A DNA stretch of 64,000 nucleotides from Asterias amurensis (lineage: Eukaryota > Echinodermata > Asteroidea > Forcipulatida > Asteriidae). Positions 11,401 through 20,600 of this stretch are shown here, in pieces. The position numbers and the translations under genes are program-made. The stretch is taken from contig NC_092667.1 in NCBI RefSeq assembly GCF_032118995.1, positions 418,931 through 482,930 on the forward strand, given 5' to 3'. How positions within the stretch are numbered: the stretch's first letter is position 1; each line of letters opens with the position of its first letter. Under the pieces are notes generated by a model. That model was not told the DNA's origin and searched no databases. It worked only from the letters and a program-made list of their open reading frames with translations.

Positions 11401-11899
11401 CAATCTCCATGGCATTAAAGGGGAACAGATAACCCCTGTTTCTTCCTTGAAGGAACTGCATCTCTACTTATGTGGTATACAGAGTGATGATATTGGTTCA
11501 GTTTTCTCATTCATGGCTGCTGCAGGTAGTGTAACGACACTTGTTCTAATAAAAAACGATCTCCATGGTATTCAGGGGAACCAGATAACTCCTGTTTCTT
11601 CCTTGAAGGAATTGCATCTCTACGCATGTGGTTTACAGAATGATGATATGGAGCCAATTTTCTCCATCGCTGCTGCTGCAGGTAGTGTAATGAGACTTGC
11701 TATAAAGGATTTCGATCTCCATGGTTTTCAAGGGGACCAGATAGTTTCTTTCGAGGAGTACTTTAGCTTGACCGATCGTGGTCTGCAGAAGGTAGACTTT
11801 GAGACACTTTTTCTGGCCAGGAATACGCAAATCCAGGAGTCCGTTCCTTTGAGGTCAACGGCCAGCTTTACTTTATTACAGAGGTGTAACATTTTGTAA
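2403..11899 (+). CDS. NLR family immune receptor: ubiquitin-like, three DEATH domains, NACHT, LRRs; frame broken in the LRRs
   Basis: Exons: 2403-2601, 4074-4170, 4875-5129, 5878-6009, 6143-6469, 6833-7171 and 7880 onward. All have GT-AG borders and the phases join without a stop. ATG 2443 is the chosen start because the ubiquitin-like fold begins exactly there. Domain order from that Met: ubiquitin-like ~1-85, DEATH ~86-170, linker, DEATH ~235-323, DEATH ~350-436, NACHT with Walker A AESGYGKST (~552-560) and Walker B LLDGADE, then LRRs of 52-residue modules. Known NLRs are cytosolic sensors that oligomerise through NACHT and signal through DEATH partners; this role is inferred. A 16-bp duplication at 10198-10229 puts a TGA at 10237-10239, giving about 1,222 aa. 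The LRR frame resumes at 10208 and runs to TAA at 11897-11899. It may be a pseudogene, a null allele or an assembly error. Upstream noncoding exons may be missing. Confidence 0.82.
2706..2862. mobile_element. Foldback element family E (nested)
   Basis: Almost perfect palindrome: TTGGGTGCGTTCGTTTAGCT at the left, its reverse complement at the right, with T/A homopolymers flanking a GACGAACGTG hairpin centre. A longer copy lies at 49935-50308 and a fragment at 13141-13330. Confidence 0.75.
2910..3060. mobile_element. Foldback element family G (nested)
   Basis: Ends TAGACCTTTTCGCAAATAC and GTATTTGCGATAAGGTCTA, with inner arms around GGTGCATTGTGG / CCACAATGCACC. Inserted in family F. Confidence 0.65.
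3105..4073. other. Remainder of NLR intron; no gene supported
   Basis: Contains a degenerate repeat fragment (3480-3605) resembling 47405-47525. Short open frames at 3638-3989 have no homologous look and lack a consistent splice structure. Nothing else is supported. Confidence 0.4.
4875..5129 (+). other. First DEATH-like domain exon of the NLR
   Basis: Phase-1 exon encoding about 85 residues. It has the DEATH-domain signature: LAVNLCKDWQQLAVKL (helix 1-2 with the conserved Trp), FERLAESNPEEQARQML, then W of VSWLSEQ and a final helix ending RDLAARIPG. DEATH domains mediate homotypic assembly. This copy is the most diverged of the three. Confidence 0.8.
5170..5690. repeat. Compound tetranucleotide microsatellite in NLR intron
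   Basis: Consecutive arrays: (AAAC)n about 5170-5256, (GGAC)n about 5257-5468, a 12-bp AAC-AAA-CGA-TCA unit about 5470-5519, then (GATCAATC)n about 5520-5690. It lies in the intron after the first DEATH exon. The long open frames across it are artefacts of a 4-bp (12-bp) periodicity. Confidence 0.95.
5878..6469 (+). other. Linker exon and second DEATH-domain exon of the NLR
   Basis: Exon 5878-6009 is a hydrophilic linker. Exon 6143-6469 begins with almost the same 20 residues (GYVPTSPRAGSKRQSPEHQS) and then a DEATH domain with NIGKNWTQLGNFLGI and MLLDWVRTQ. The acceptor-side intron sequence is also shared, so the linker exon looks like a partial tandem copy 265 bp upstream. Confidence 0.8.
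6655..6780. repeat. Half copy of foldback family J
   Basis: AAAGGTTTGCGGTAACACCA through TGCTCTGATCATTTTCTGG matches one arm of the complete copy at 31724-31953. It is in the intron before the third DEATH exon. Confidence 0.5.
6833..7171 (+). other. Third DEATH-domain exon of the NLR
   Basis: Starts GYARTSQGASK, related to the starts of the two preceding exons. It then carries a DEATH domain with HIGKDWKKLANSLGVKVAQI, MLLDWCRHDQ and an end DRADIVNKISG. It is closely related to the second domain (the IDTY motif and RADIV end are shared), so exon duplication is likely. Confidence 0.82.
7318..7691. mobile_element. TTAA-ended MITE, family A
   Basis: Starts CTTAAAGACATTGGTAATTG and ends CAATAGTGTCCACTGCCTTTAA (split here as CAATAGTG + TCCACTGCCTTTAA). 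It is in the intron before the NACHT exon. The left end lacks a few bases of the consensus (GACACTA). Confidence 0.7.
7880..9700 (+). other. NACHT NTPase and winged-helix region of the NLR
   Basis: One exon. The pre-NACHT segment LVSHYKETLKV and DLAVDMDQLYVSLEL is typical of invertebrate NLRs. Walker A (8224-8250) reads AESGYGKST, Walker B LILLDGADE starts near 8485, the sensor-1 strand CKVIVTSRQ is at 8592-8618, and the motif IPLFLWLMCSSL is at 8800-8835. The key Lys, Ser/Thr and Asp residues are present, so NTP binding should be possible. Confidence 0.85.
9910..11797 (+). repeat. Twelve tandem 156-bp LRR modules
   Basis: The motif GATGATATT (GATGACATT in the first) recurs at 9910, 10066, 10238, 10394, 10550, 10706, 10862, 11018, 11174, 11330, 11486 and 11642. 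The spacing is 156 bp except for one gap of 172. Each unit codes 52 residues, two ribonuclease-inhibitor-like LRRs (LVLxxNxLHGI and LxLxxCGIQSDDI). Units are very similar; the stretches 9964-10057 and 10120-10213 are virtually identical. The last unit decays after about 11745. Confidence 0.9.
10198..10229 (+). repeat. 16-bp tandem duplication causing a frameshift in the LRR array
   Basis: ATACACTCATGTGGCA occurs twice in direct succession (10198-10213 and 10214-10229), while the neighbouring module has it once at 10042-10057. The extra 16 bp shift the frame by one and create a stop at 10237. The open LRR frame continues downstream without another stop for about 1.65 kb. Confidence 0.9.
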
Positions 11900-12479
11900 C
11901 ATACTGCTGTGTTGATCTACGGTACAACTTTTGTGAAATCGAAAATTTTGGTTTTTGCCCCTTACCTAGGGGTATATTATGTTGCTAGAATACGCTGCTA
12001 TGGCATTTCTCAAATTTATATAAACATTATCAATTTTTATGATACGAAGAAGGTTTGGAATGGTATGGGGCTGATGAGTGGGTTCGCTTATGGGAAGAAT
12101 CAATCATGTAATTTACCAGATATATCGTCCTTTCATGCTAACGATCTTAATATATTCATTAATCGGTTTGATGAACAGGTAAATATATATACCACCAACG
12201 AAGATTAAGTACGGTCAAATTTTAAACGTCTTAACTCTTGTAAAGCTTTTGGTCCATATAAATTAATGCCTCGTATTTTGAAAACATGTGCTGACCAGTT
12301 GAGTTATATCTTCGTGACAATTTTTAATATGTGTTTAAGCTTACAGAAATTACCAGATATCTGGAAGACTTCATGAATTGTTCCTATTCCAAAGAAGCCT
12401 GTTATTGCATGTATGAATTTGGGTTTTAACTGCGCCTTGAACACCCAACCCAGCAGGGTGGATATGTGTGCATTACAAG

Positions 12480-12481
12480 TC

Positions 12482-12519
<38 letters not shown>

Positions 12520-12905
12520 TACTATTACTATTACTATTACTATTACTATTACTGTTACTGTTACTGTTACTGTTACTGTTACTGTTACTGTTACTGTTAC
12601 TGTTACTGTTACTGTTACTGTTACTGTTACTGTTACTGTTACTGTTACTGTTACTGTTACTGTTACTGTTACTGTTACTGTTACTGTTACTGTTACTGTT
12701 ACTGTTACTGTTACTGTTACTGTTACTGTTACTGTTACTGTTACTGTTACTGTTACTGTTACTGTTACTGTTACTGTTACTGTTACTGTTACTGTTACTG
12801 TTACTGTTACTGTTACTGTTACTGTTACTGTTACTGTTACTGTTACTGTTACTGTTATTGTTATTGTTATTGTTATTGTTATTATTATTATTATTATTAT
12901 TATTA
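12480..12905. repeat. Compound TTA / GTTACT microsatellite
   Basis: (TTA)n, then (ATTACT)n, then about 300 bp of (GTTACT)n, then (GTTATT)n, then (ATT)n. It interrupts the retrotransposon remnant between RT blocks. The apparent TVTVTV and YCYCYC frames are artefacts. Confidence 0.95.
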
Positions 12906-13140
12906 GTTCCTCATCAACTGGTTAAATTTATTCTTCATTTTCTCACTAATCGCAGTCAATTTATAAAACTAAATGAACATTTTCAGTCGGAGTCCTTAAT
13001 CACAAACACAGATGCTCAGGTACAGTGTTAGCTCCATTCCTTTTCACTGTGTATATCGTCCGACTTTTGATCCTGTCGTCACTGACTGTCCAGTAAAATT
13101 TGTTGATGATGCTGCTTTGCTAGGTTTTACAAAACATGAT

Positions 13141-13330
13141 GGGTGCATTCGTTTAGGTTCCCTGGGTCGAACCACGTCTACCCCCGGAGCTTTGACGTTA
13201 TTCCACGGGCTCACCCGGGTTAGCCCCCAGTGCCCTGCTTGTGGAGTGGGTCACAATTGGGGTGACTTCGCCAGGAGAGGGCGAGCGTGATCGTTCGATT
13301 AGCTAATAAAAATATAATAATGTATCCATG
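13141..13330. repeat. Foldback family E fragment
   Basis: GGTGCATTCGTTTAGGTTCC then CTGGGTCGA matches the family E arm, followed by a diverged GC-rich core. It sits between RT blocks of the LINE remnant. Confidence 0.45.
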
Positions 13331-13948
13331 TACACAAGCGCATAACAAAATAATTATAAAAATATTAAAATGTTACAACAGGAAAATATACTCTCTATAA
13401 AGATGAAATTGAACGTTTTGTTGGGTACTGCAAAGATAATTACCTTATATTCAATGCTACTAAGACTAAAGAACTTGTCATCGACTTTCGTAAAAATAAG
13501 CCTGAGCCTTGTAATATTGTGATCGATAACAACTGTGTTGAAAGGGTTAATACATATAAATACTTTGGAGTTATGTTCGATGGAAAAGCTTAACTCTCGT
13601 ATTGTCTTCGTAAAATGAATGCTTTTGGGGTCAGTAATGAAATTCTTGTTACATTATATTTATCAGTGATCTAGCTGTGGGGTATGGTGTTATTGTGTGA
13701 CGGGCTGGGGTGGGAACGCTTTGAAAAGGGATAAAGATATGATTGATCATCTGGTGAGGAAAGTAGTGAGAATGACGGGGTGTTTGCAGTTGGTGGACTC
13801 TCTTCACCAAGAGCGGGTGGCAAGTCTGTTTCATCGTATTTTAGACGATAATATAGCCACCCGCTTCATGGTGAACTCACTGATCATATTATTTCAAGAG
13901 GTTGTAGGATGAGACTGCCGGCTGCTCGCACTAACCGTCATCTTCGCT

Positions 13949-14275
13949 CTTTTGTCCCCATGGGTATTACGTTTTTTAACGCTTTGTACAAAAGATAAGT
14001 GCTTGTTCACATTTTTTTCATATTTTTAAAAACAAATTATTCTATATATTTTTATAATGTTGTATATACATGGCCTGTATATATGTTTTGTATTCTTAAA
14101 TCCCTGTGCGTTGTATCTTTTGTCCCCATGGGTAGTACGTTTTTTTTACGCTTTGTATAAAAGATAAGTACTGGTTCACATTTTTTGCATATTTTTAAAA
14201 ATAAATGATTCTCTATATTTTTATATTGTTGTTTATACATGGCCTGTATATATGTTTTTTTTATTCTAAAATATT
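13949..14275. repeat. Direct tandem repeat of the LINE 3' end (168-bp spacing)
   Basis: CTTTTGTCCCCATGGGTA starts at 13949 and 14117. Both copies continue through ACGCTTTGTA, AAAAGATAAGT and ACATGGCCTGTATATATG. Tandem duplication of the 3' tail of the retrotransposon is the simplest reading. Confidence 0.75.
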
Positions 14276-14279
14276 TTCT

Positions 14280-15230
14280 GTGATCAAGCCACAGCCACCA
14301 CTTAATCGGAAACGGCTTAAATCTGATGAGCGCTGTCTCAAAATGTGCTAAGCAAAAACAGGTTACCAGCCAAAAACCACAAGCTCAGATGTGTGTTATT
14401 GACTGGTATCCCGTTTTTGTACCGCTCAAAAAAGTTTGTGTAGGCTTATAATGAAATTGTAGAAATAGTGTAAGCAGCTTCACGAAGCTTCGAGTTGAAT
14501 TATTACGAAGTATCGATAATGAATGTGTAAAAAGATGAACACCATGTATACATATTGGCATAACTGACATTGATGGAATAAATGAATCATGAAACAAATT
14601 GCAATAATGTGGCCGTGTCTGAATGATTCAGCTGCGGCTGTGGCTGCGGCCGCTGGCAGCGCGCGCCATTTTGAAGTCGTGTCCGAATGTTTTTTGCTTT
14701 TGGCTGCGGTATTGGCTACGGCCGCGACGTCACAAATCAAGCGGAGCTGACTTACTGAATGGCCGGGGATGCCAGTTTGTTGATATTGTGTGTGTGGTGT
14801 GTGGTATGTCGTCTGCTGCTAGCGCTACATATGGGACTAGAAACTGTACCACATAATTCTGCTAAAACTTCTACAGGTGAAACCTTCAAGTGTAAGTGAT
14901 GTTTAGATAACGAAGAAGACGACCTGTGATAATTATGATACTTTTTCGTGTTGTAAATTAGTTGAAAACCAACGTTTAAATTAAACAGTACGAAAAATAA
15001 TAAAAGAACACTTTACCTTATAAAAAAGCTATAGCCTCCCCGTTTAGTTCGATACCAAATTATCATCATCCTGGGATTTCTTTCATCTGTTAATTACAAT
15101 CACGAGCAGACAGTCATGACTAAACGATTGCATTTTTAGTATGAATAATTTACTTTAAGTTTTACTTATTGCATGTTTTCATGATCTACCTCGCTCCATG
15201 GTATTTTACTATAATTAGTAATTATATACA
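14280..15230. other. Intergenic stretch, no gene seen
   Basis: Contains a GC-rich imperfect inverted repeat at about 14610-14730 (GTGTCTGAATGATTCAGCTG and GGCTACGGCCGCGACG), related to the hairpin at 48530-48657. No supported coding exon. Confidence 0.5.
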
Positions 15231-15239
15231 CTCAGTAAT

Positions 15240-15562
15240 CGTACTACCACACTAAAGAGCTGAATCCAAAACTTGCATGAGTTCGGTGTGTGACTCAATT
15301 TTGAAAGTGTTGGATCCAGCGTTTTGTTTGTTAAATCTAGCATTTTAAATTTTTGATCCAACGCAAAAGGGTTAGTTCATCAATTTGTGTTATAAATTCC
15401 TTTGAATTGGTGGATCAAACGTTAAACTGGCACTTAAATTGTTGACCGAATACTTTAAAATGCTGGATTTAACATATAAAATGCTGGATCCAACACTTTC
15501 AAAGAGTAGTCACTCACCGAACTCATGCAAGTGTTGGATTTAACTCTTTAGTTTTTAGAGTG
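15240..15562. mobile_element. Foldback element family K
   Basis: The arms ACTAAAGAGCTGAATCCAA plus CTTGCATGAGTTCGGTG are mirrored by CACCGAACTCATGCAAG plus TTGGATTTAACTCTTTAG. The inside is filled with variants of GCTGGATCCAACA. MITE-like, no coding. Confidence 0.65.
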
Positions 15563-16049
15563 TAGTGTTCATAGGTTTTGGAGGTACATCTGCCGGTCGA
15601 CTACGTCAGAGCCAATGAACAGCTCTCACTGGGTCTAAAGCTACACCCACAATTTACATGTACATACACGACGAACGTTGTACAAGGTTCCTTTGCAAGT
15701 CATTTACGGGGTGAATATTCATGCATCGGCCTCTGCGATGATGAAACACCTGGTATCAAGCTTCCCGCGCTATTCAAAGGCGAATGAATAGTCTGTGTGC
15801 ATGTGATATACCGACACACAACGAGTTCCAAATGTTAAAAACAGTGCAGGACTGTCTCCACTCAGGTTGGCTGTTTTTGAACTCTTTGTTAAAAGTGGGC
15901 TTTAACTTGTGTTGGATGTTGACTTATAAAAGGCGAGAATAAACCTCACTTCTTCATCAGGTGTGGGACCCCAAAATCTCCTGTGTCTTAATTAATTGCT
16001 GATTGTGTGATTATTGGTAGCCTAGTGCAGGGGTGTTGCCCAACAGTGA

Positions 16050-16665
16050 TCCACACCAAATCCCCAACTAATCCACCCAATTGCCCCATCCACTACGATT
16101 TCATACACCCAATCCGTCATCCACCGAATCCACTACAGTACATCCGACCAATCCGCCCCATCCACCCAATCCACTAGAGTTCATCCACCCAATCCACCCC
16201 ATCCGCCCAATCCACTAGAGTTCATCCTCCCAATCCACCCCATCCGCCCAATCCACTAGAGTTCAGTCACCTAATCCACTAGAGTTTATCCACCCAATCC
16301 ACCCCATCCACCCAATCCACTAGAATCCAGCCACCCAATCCATTAGAGTTCATCCTCCCAATCCACCCCATCCACCCAATCCACTAGAGTTCATCATTCC
16401 AATCCACCCCATCCACCCAATCCACTAGAGTTCATCCACCCAATCCAACCCATCCACCCAATCCACTAGAGTTCAGTCACCCAATCCACTAGAGTTTATC
16501 CACCCAATCCACCCCATCCACCCAATCCACTAGAATCCAGCCACCCAATCCATTAGAGTCCATCCACCCAATCCACACCATCCACCCAATCAACTAGAGT
16601 TTATCCACCCAATCCACTAGAGTCTAGCCACCCAATCCACTAGAGTTCATCCACCCCACCCACCC
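16050..16665. repeat. Minisatellite of CCACCCAATCCACTAGAGTTCAT-type units
   Basis: Degenerate tandem units built from ATCCACCCAATCCA and CTAGAGTTCATCC with nested higher-order repeats (for example 16261-16340 resembles 16469-16550). C-rich on the plus strand. No coding role seen. Confidence 0.85.
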
Positions 16666-17111
16666 AATATGACCGGGTTGGTGCCTTCGGCCTCGGGAAA
16701 AAGGTCCCTCTTCTGGTCACTCAAAGTCCCTCGAGGGAATAGACGTACACTAGTTTACCTAATTACAGGGGTTATGTGTATATTAGTCCCACGTGACCGT
16801 GTTTCAGCTAACCAGAATACAGAACAAGCAAGAGGTGTGTTTAAAAACAAGATAAACGGGACAAAATGCACAGTTCCAGATATTTACAACCATCCTACAA
16901 AATATTTACAAATCTATATAAAGAAATAATGATAAGCAGGAAAAGAAACTGAAATATTTTGTTATCTCAAAAGATTACTCCCATATCAAGGGGTCCGACT
17001 CAGTATAGACTTCAGCTATTAAAATTACTTCAAAGAAATGACATTATTCTACGAATTAATTTCGTTTCATCAAAACAATATTTTCGAAGGGGACGATTAT
17101 TTTGTATGTTT

Positions 17112-17401
17112 GTTAGGCAGTGGACACTTATTGGTAACTATTCAAAATAATTATTTGCATAAAATCTTACTTGCTAACGAGTAATGGGGAGAGATTGATA
17201 GTATAAAACATTGCGAGAAACGGTTCCCCCTGAAGTGACGTAGTTTTCGAGAAAGAAGTAATTTTCCAGAACTTGATTTTCGAGACCTTAGAACTTCGAC
17301 GACTGAAATTACTGATTTAACCTAAAATGTTTACAATTTTTTTAAAGGTTTGTTTTATTATGCGTATGTTAAAATACACCAATAGTGTTCAGTGCCGTTA
17401 A
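17112..17401. mobile_element. TTAA-ended MITE, family A, internally deleted
   Basis: Left end GTTAGGCAGTGGACACTTA, right end ACCAATAGTGTTCAGTGCCG then TTAA. About 290 bp instead of ~380. Confidence 0.65.
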
Positions 17402-17687
17402 GTATCACTTTTTTTGTTTGTTTTTGTTTCACCAACAGCTGCGTAGAGGCATGGGGTGTAATTTAGTTCTAACCCAAACAAGAATGCTGGCTAAAATGTC
17501 TGTGCTGCCCTCTGCTGCCATCTATTGTCTGTGTTGTAAACTGTACTAACAGTCTGTGTGTATATTCACCCAAACCTTTTCAGCTCATCACAGTGCTCAT
17601 TGCAGTGTCTTGTCATAAACGGGTGTGGATCTACTGCGCGGTTCGATCTACTTTGCTATTGTACCGGTACCAAAATCTGCTTCTAAA

Positions 17688-20600
17688 ATGGTAAGTTCGG
17701 GTTCCTGTGATTTTACAATTTTATTTTTATTTTGATTTAATACGGCTGATACATAGTTGGTTTCAGGGTTGGTTCATGTGTATTAGTTTATGTTTACTGC
17801 ATCAAAGGTCGTATAGCGCCGAGGTACATAGTCAGAGGCTTTCGTGGGAGAGTGCTCGTGGGGGCCAGCGGCCCCACGAGCCTGCAGTTAAGACACGACC
17901 GAAGCGGCTGGAGGGGCTCTTGCCCGGCTGCATTTTATTTTTCGTACCACACGCTGGCCATCGCATACACGCATAAGGTATGGGCGCTTTCCCGGATCCC
18001 TTCACTGTTGACCCCGTGGCCAGCGTGTGGTACAAAAAAAAAACATGCTGCCCGGCTGCCTTTGGGGCCTGCACGGTCTTCTGGGAATACTGCAAAGCCG
18101 AGCACTCTCCCATTCCACAAGCTTCCGACTATGTACTAATTAATACAGATAAGAAGCTGGTGGTGTACGGCTACACAACACAACGCGGAAGTTGTGAGGT
18201 ACATGTACATGCTATAGATGTGTATGTAAATTATGTCAACCTACGCATCCATCGGCTGAACACACAACAAAGGCGTAAAATGGGGAGTGGCAACAACTTA
18301 CCATATCATGTTTTTAAACATTTTAAAAGACTCTTTCTCCTGCACGGGGTGCATTATATCCCCCCACCTGGATGTCTTGAAACAGTATTCATACTATAAA
18401 TCTATCCCGCCCATAATAATGTGTTTGTTTTGCTCCTGACAATATTGACAAAATATTGATTAGATTCATGTCGCAGTTGCATATGTGAAGTTGCATGTTT
18501 TTAAAACGTAGGACCAAACACAGTTTGCGACTAAGAAATGAGGGGCGGGTCGGGGGGGGGGGTGAGTGAGATATATACCAGTAGGCATATTATTACTGTA
18601 CTCATGTACATGTACATACCGATGTATACACATGTAGATGTATACCCATATAGCAAATGCTCTATAATATAGACGTTGTGCTGTGAAATCACATGTTTAC
18701 AATTACCAAGCCTGGACAAGTCCTGCAGGCACGAATTGTACACAGCCTATGGGAAGAAAACATCTAGGCACAAACTCTGATATTTTATGGGGATTGCACT
18801 GTCCAATTTTTTTATCAACTTTTGATATGTTGAAAGGGGCACATCTCAAAACTTGTCAAGCTTTTACTGTTTTACTTTTATATGGAAATTATGACGCATA
18901 ATGTAAACTTATATAACCATGCTGCAGTATCTTGCCTGCCAGACTATAGCCAATGTACAAGGTCACACTTATTGTAAACAAAGTTCACATGGTATATTAT
19001 ATACAGTTGCCTATCTAATGGAGAGGATAAGGTAAAATTATTTATTTATTTAAAGACAGTGGACACATTTGGCAATTGTCAAAGACCAGTCCTCTCACTT
19101 GGTGTATCTCAACATATGCATAACATAATAAACCTGTGAAAATTTGAGCACAATTGGTCGTCAAAGTTGCGAGATATTCTAGGAAAGAAAAACCACCCTT
19201 GTGCTTATGTGCTTTCAGATGCTTGATTTCAAGACCTCAAATTCTAAATCTGAGGTCTCAAAATAAAATTCGTGGAAAATTACATTTTTCTCGAAAACTA
19301 CGTTACTTAAGAGGGAGCCGTTTCTCACAATGTTTTATACTATCAACCTCTCCCCATTACTCGTTACCAAGTAAGGTTTTATGCTAATAATTATTTTGAG
19401 TATTACCAATAGTGTCCACTGCCTTTAAAAAGATGGCATGACTAAAAAGGCAGATCCACAGTAATTTGCATTCACGTACACAATACTCACTGTTGGCCCC
19501 CTACAGTATAATAATAACATGTCCTTGCAGGAAGGAAGTGTCAATGGCCGTCATTTCCTGTCTAAAGGGAAGTATACGTGTAATAATCACTCTTTAAATT
19601 AATGGCCATAAAACATTTTTGCTTAGAAGCTTATAGCAGCTTTCGATAGTAAAACTTTTGAGAAACCTTTCACTTGGAAGTAATGTAAACAGATTTCAGT
19701 TTTATATTCGTTTGACACAATACATCAAAAAGCCATACATAGTTTTATAAAAATTTTGTTAAATGTTGAATTTTTTTTATTTTTTATTGTGAACATTTAA
19801 TTACTTTAAAGATTATTATTCTATAGATTGTTGATAATTTGCACTTGTTAAAACAGAAAATTGGAAAAGGTTGTTAGAACTTGGCAAAGAGTGAGCAAAG
19901 TGAATTATGTTATATGTAGCTCTATTGCTGATAAGCCTTTTACGGCAACCCGGCAACGGTGAATTGGTGATTTAGTACTATTAAATCAATCATTCATCTT
20001 CAATTAAACAAGTAATCAGAGGCGTAACCATATAGGGGAGGGGTGGGGGAGCTCGTCGCTCATCATTCCCCGCCCCATTAAAAACAAAATGAACGGCTTA
20101 ATTCACACATCAAATTTTTTATAGCCCCCAAAGTGTGCGTGTGTTATTTTTTTCATTTATAAAATCTTTCTGCTAAGGCCATTGTTTTAGTGAATTCAAA
20201 ATTAAACAATGTATTAAATTAAAAAATTGTAAGACATTATGAATTAAATGAAGAGGTTGATGTCGATACTAGTACAATAACTTCTACCTAAGCCTATAAG
20301 AACTTTGTTTGATTTATTATTTCGAGCAAAAGTGGCTTTAAATATTGATCAAGGGTTAGAATCACAATTGATTAATGCGTCTTTGGTTTGATTCCTGTTT
20401 GATTATTTATGTGTTTTAACAATTCAATCGATTGTTGTGCTCTTTAGATGATCAGCTGGAGAAGAGAGCCTATAGACAGGAACTGTGTTTCTTTAGGCAA
20501 TCCCTCGGTCTCTCGCTGTTCTTTTCCCTTCTCTATTGTTATTGATCATTGCTTGTACTTTCAAAATGTTTCACCTTATTAATGTGCTTTGTTGATTATT

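Larger units (their letters stand above)
11935..14270 (+). mobile_element. Decayed non-LTR retrotransposon (CR1/L2-like reverse transcriptase remnant)
   Basis: Broken frames read like a LINE reverse transcriptase. At about 12205-12400 there is an RT segment ILKTCADQLSYIFVTIFNM followed by VPIPKKP. At about 12975-13125 there is an LITNTDAQ segment, then PFLFTVY, then VKFVDDAALLGF, where FVDD stands in place of the F/YADD catalytic box. At about 13390-13590 the thumb part YLIFNATKTKELVIDF and NTYKYFGV follows. The remnant at 13600-13990 ends in RHLRSFVPMGITFFNALYK, like the usual tail of such elements. Stops and frameshifts are frequent, and a microsatellite and a family E fragment interrupt it. 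The clade is uncertain. Not functional. Confidence 0.75.

Noticed and set aside
9783-11415. Antisense ORFs across the LRR array
   Set aside because: Shadows of the 156-bp coding repeat, repeated because the sense strand repeats.
12413-12925. TVTVTV and YCYCYC open frames
   Set aside because: Hexanucleotide microsatellite read in different frames.
16050-16665. CRISPR-like regularly spaced repeats
   Set aside because: Units are contiguous and degenerate without unique spacers, and the genome is animal; it is a minisatellite. The same holds for 25386-25685 and 60070-64000.
17832-18139. Overlapping ORFs on both strands near annexin 1 exon 1
   Set aside because: They fall in a palindromic foldback, so similar peptides appear on both strands.
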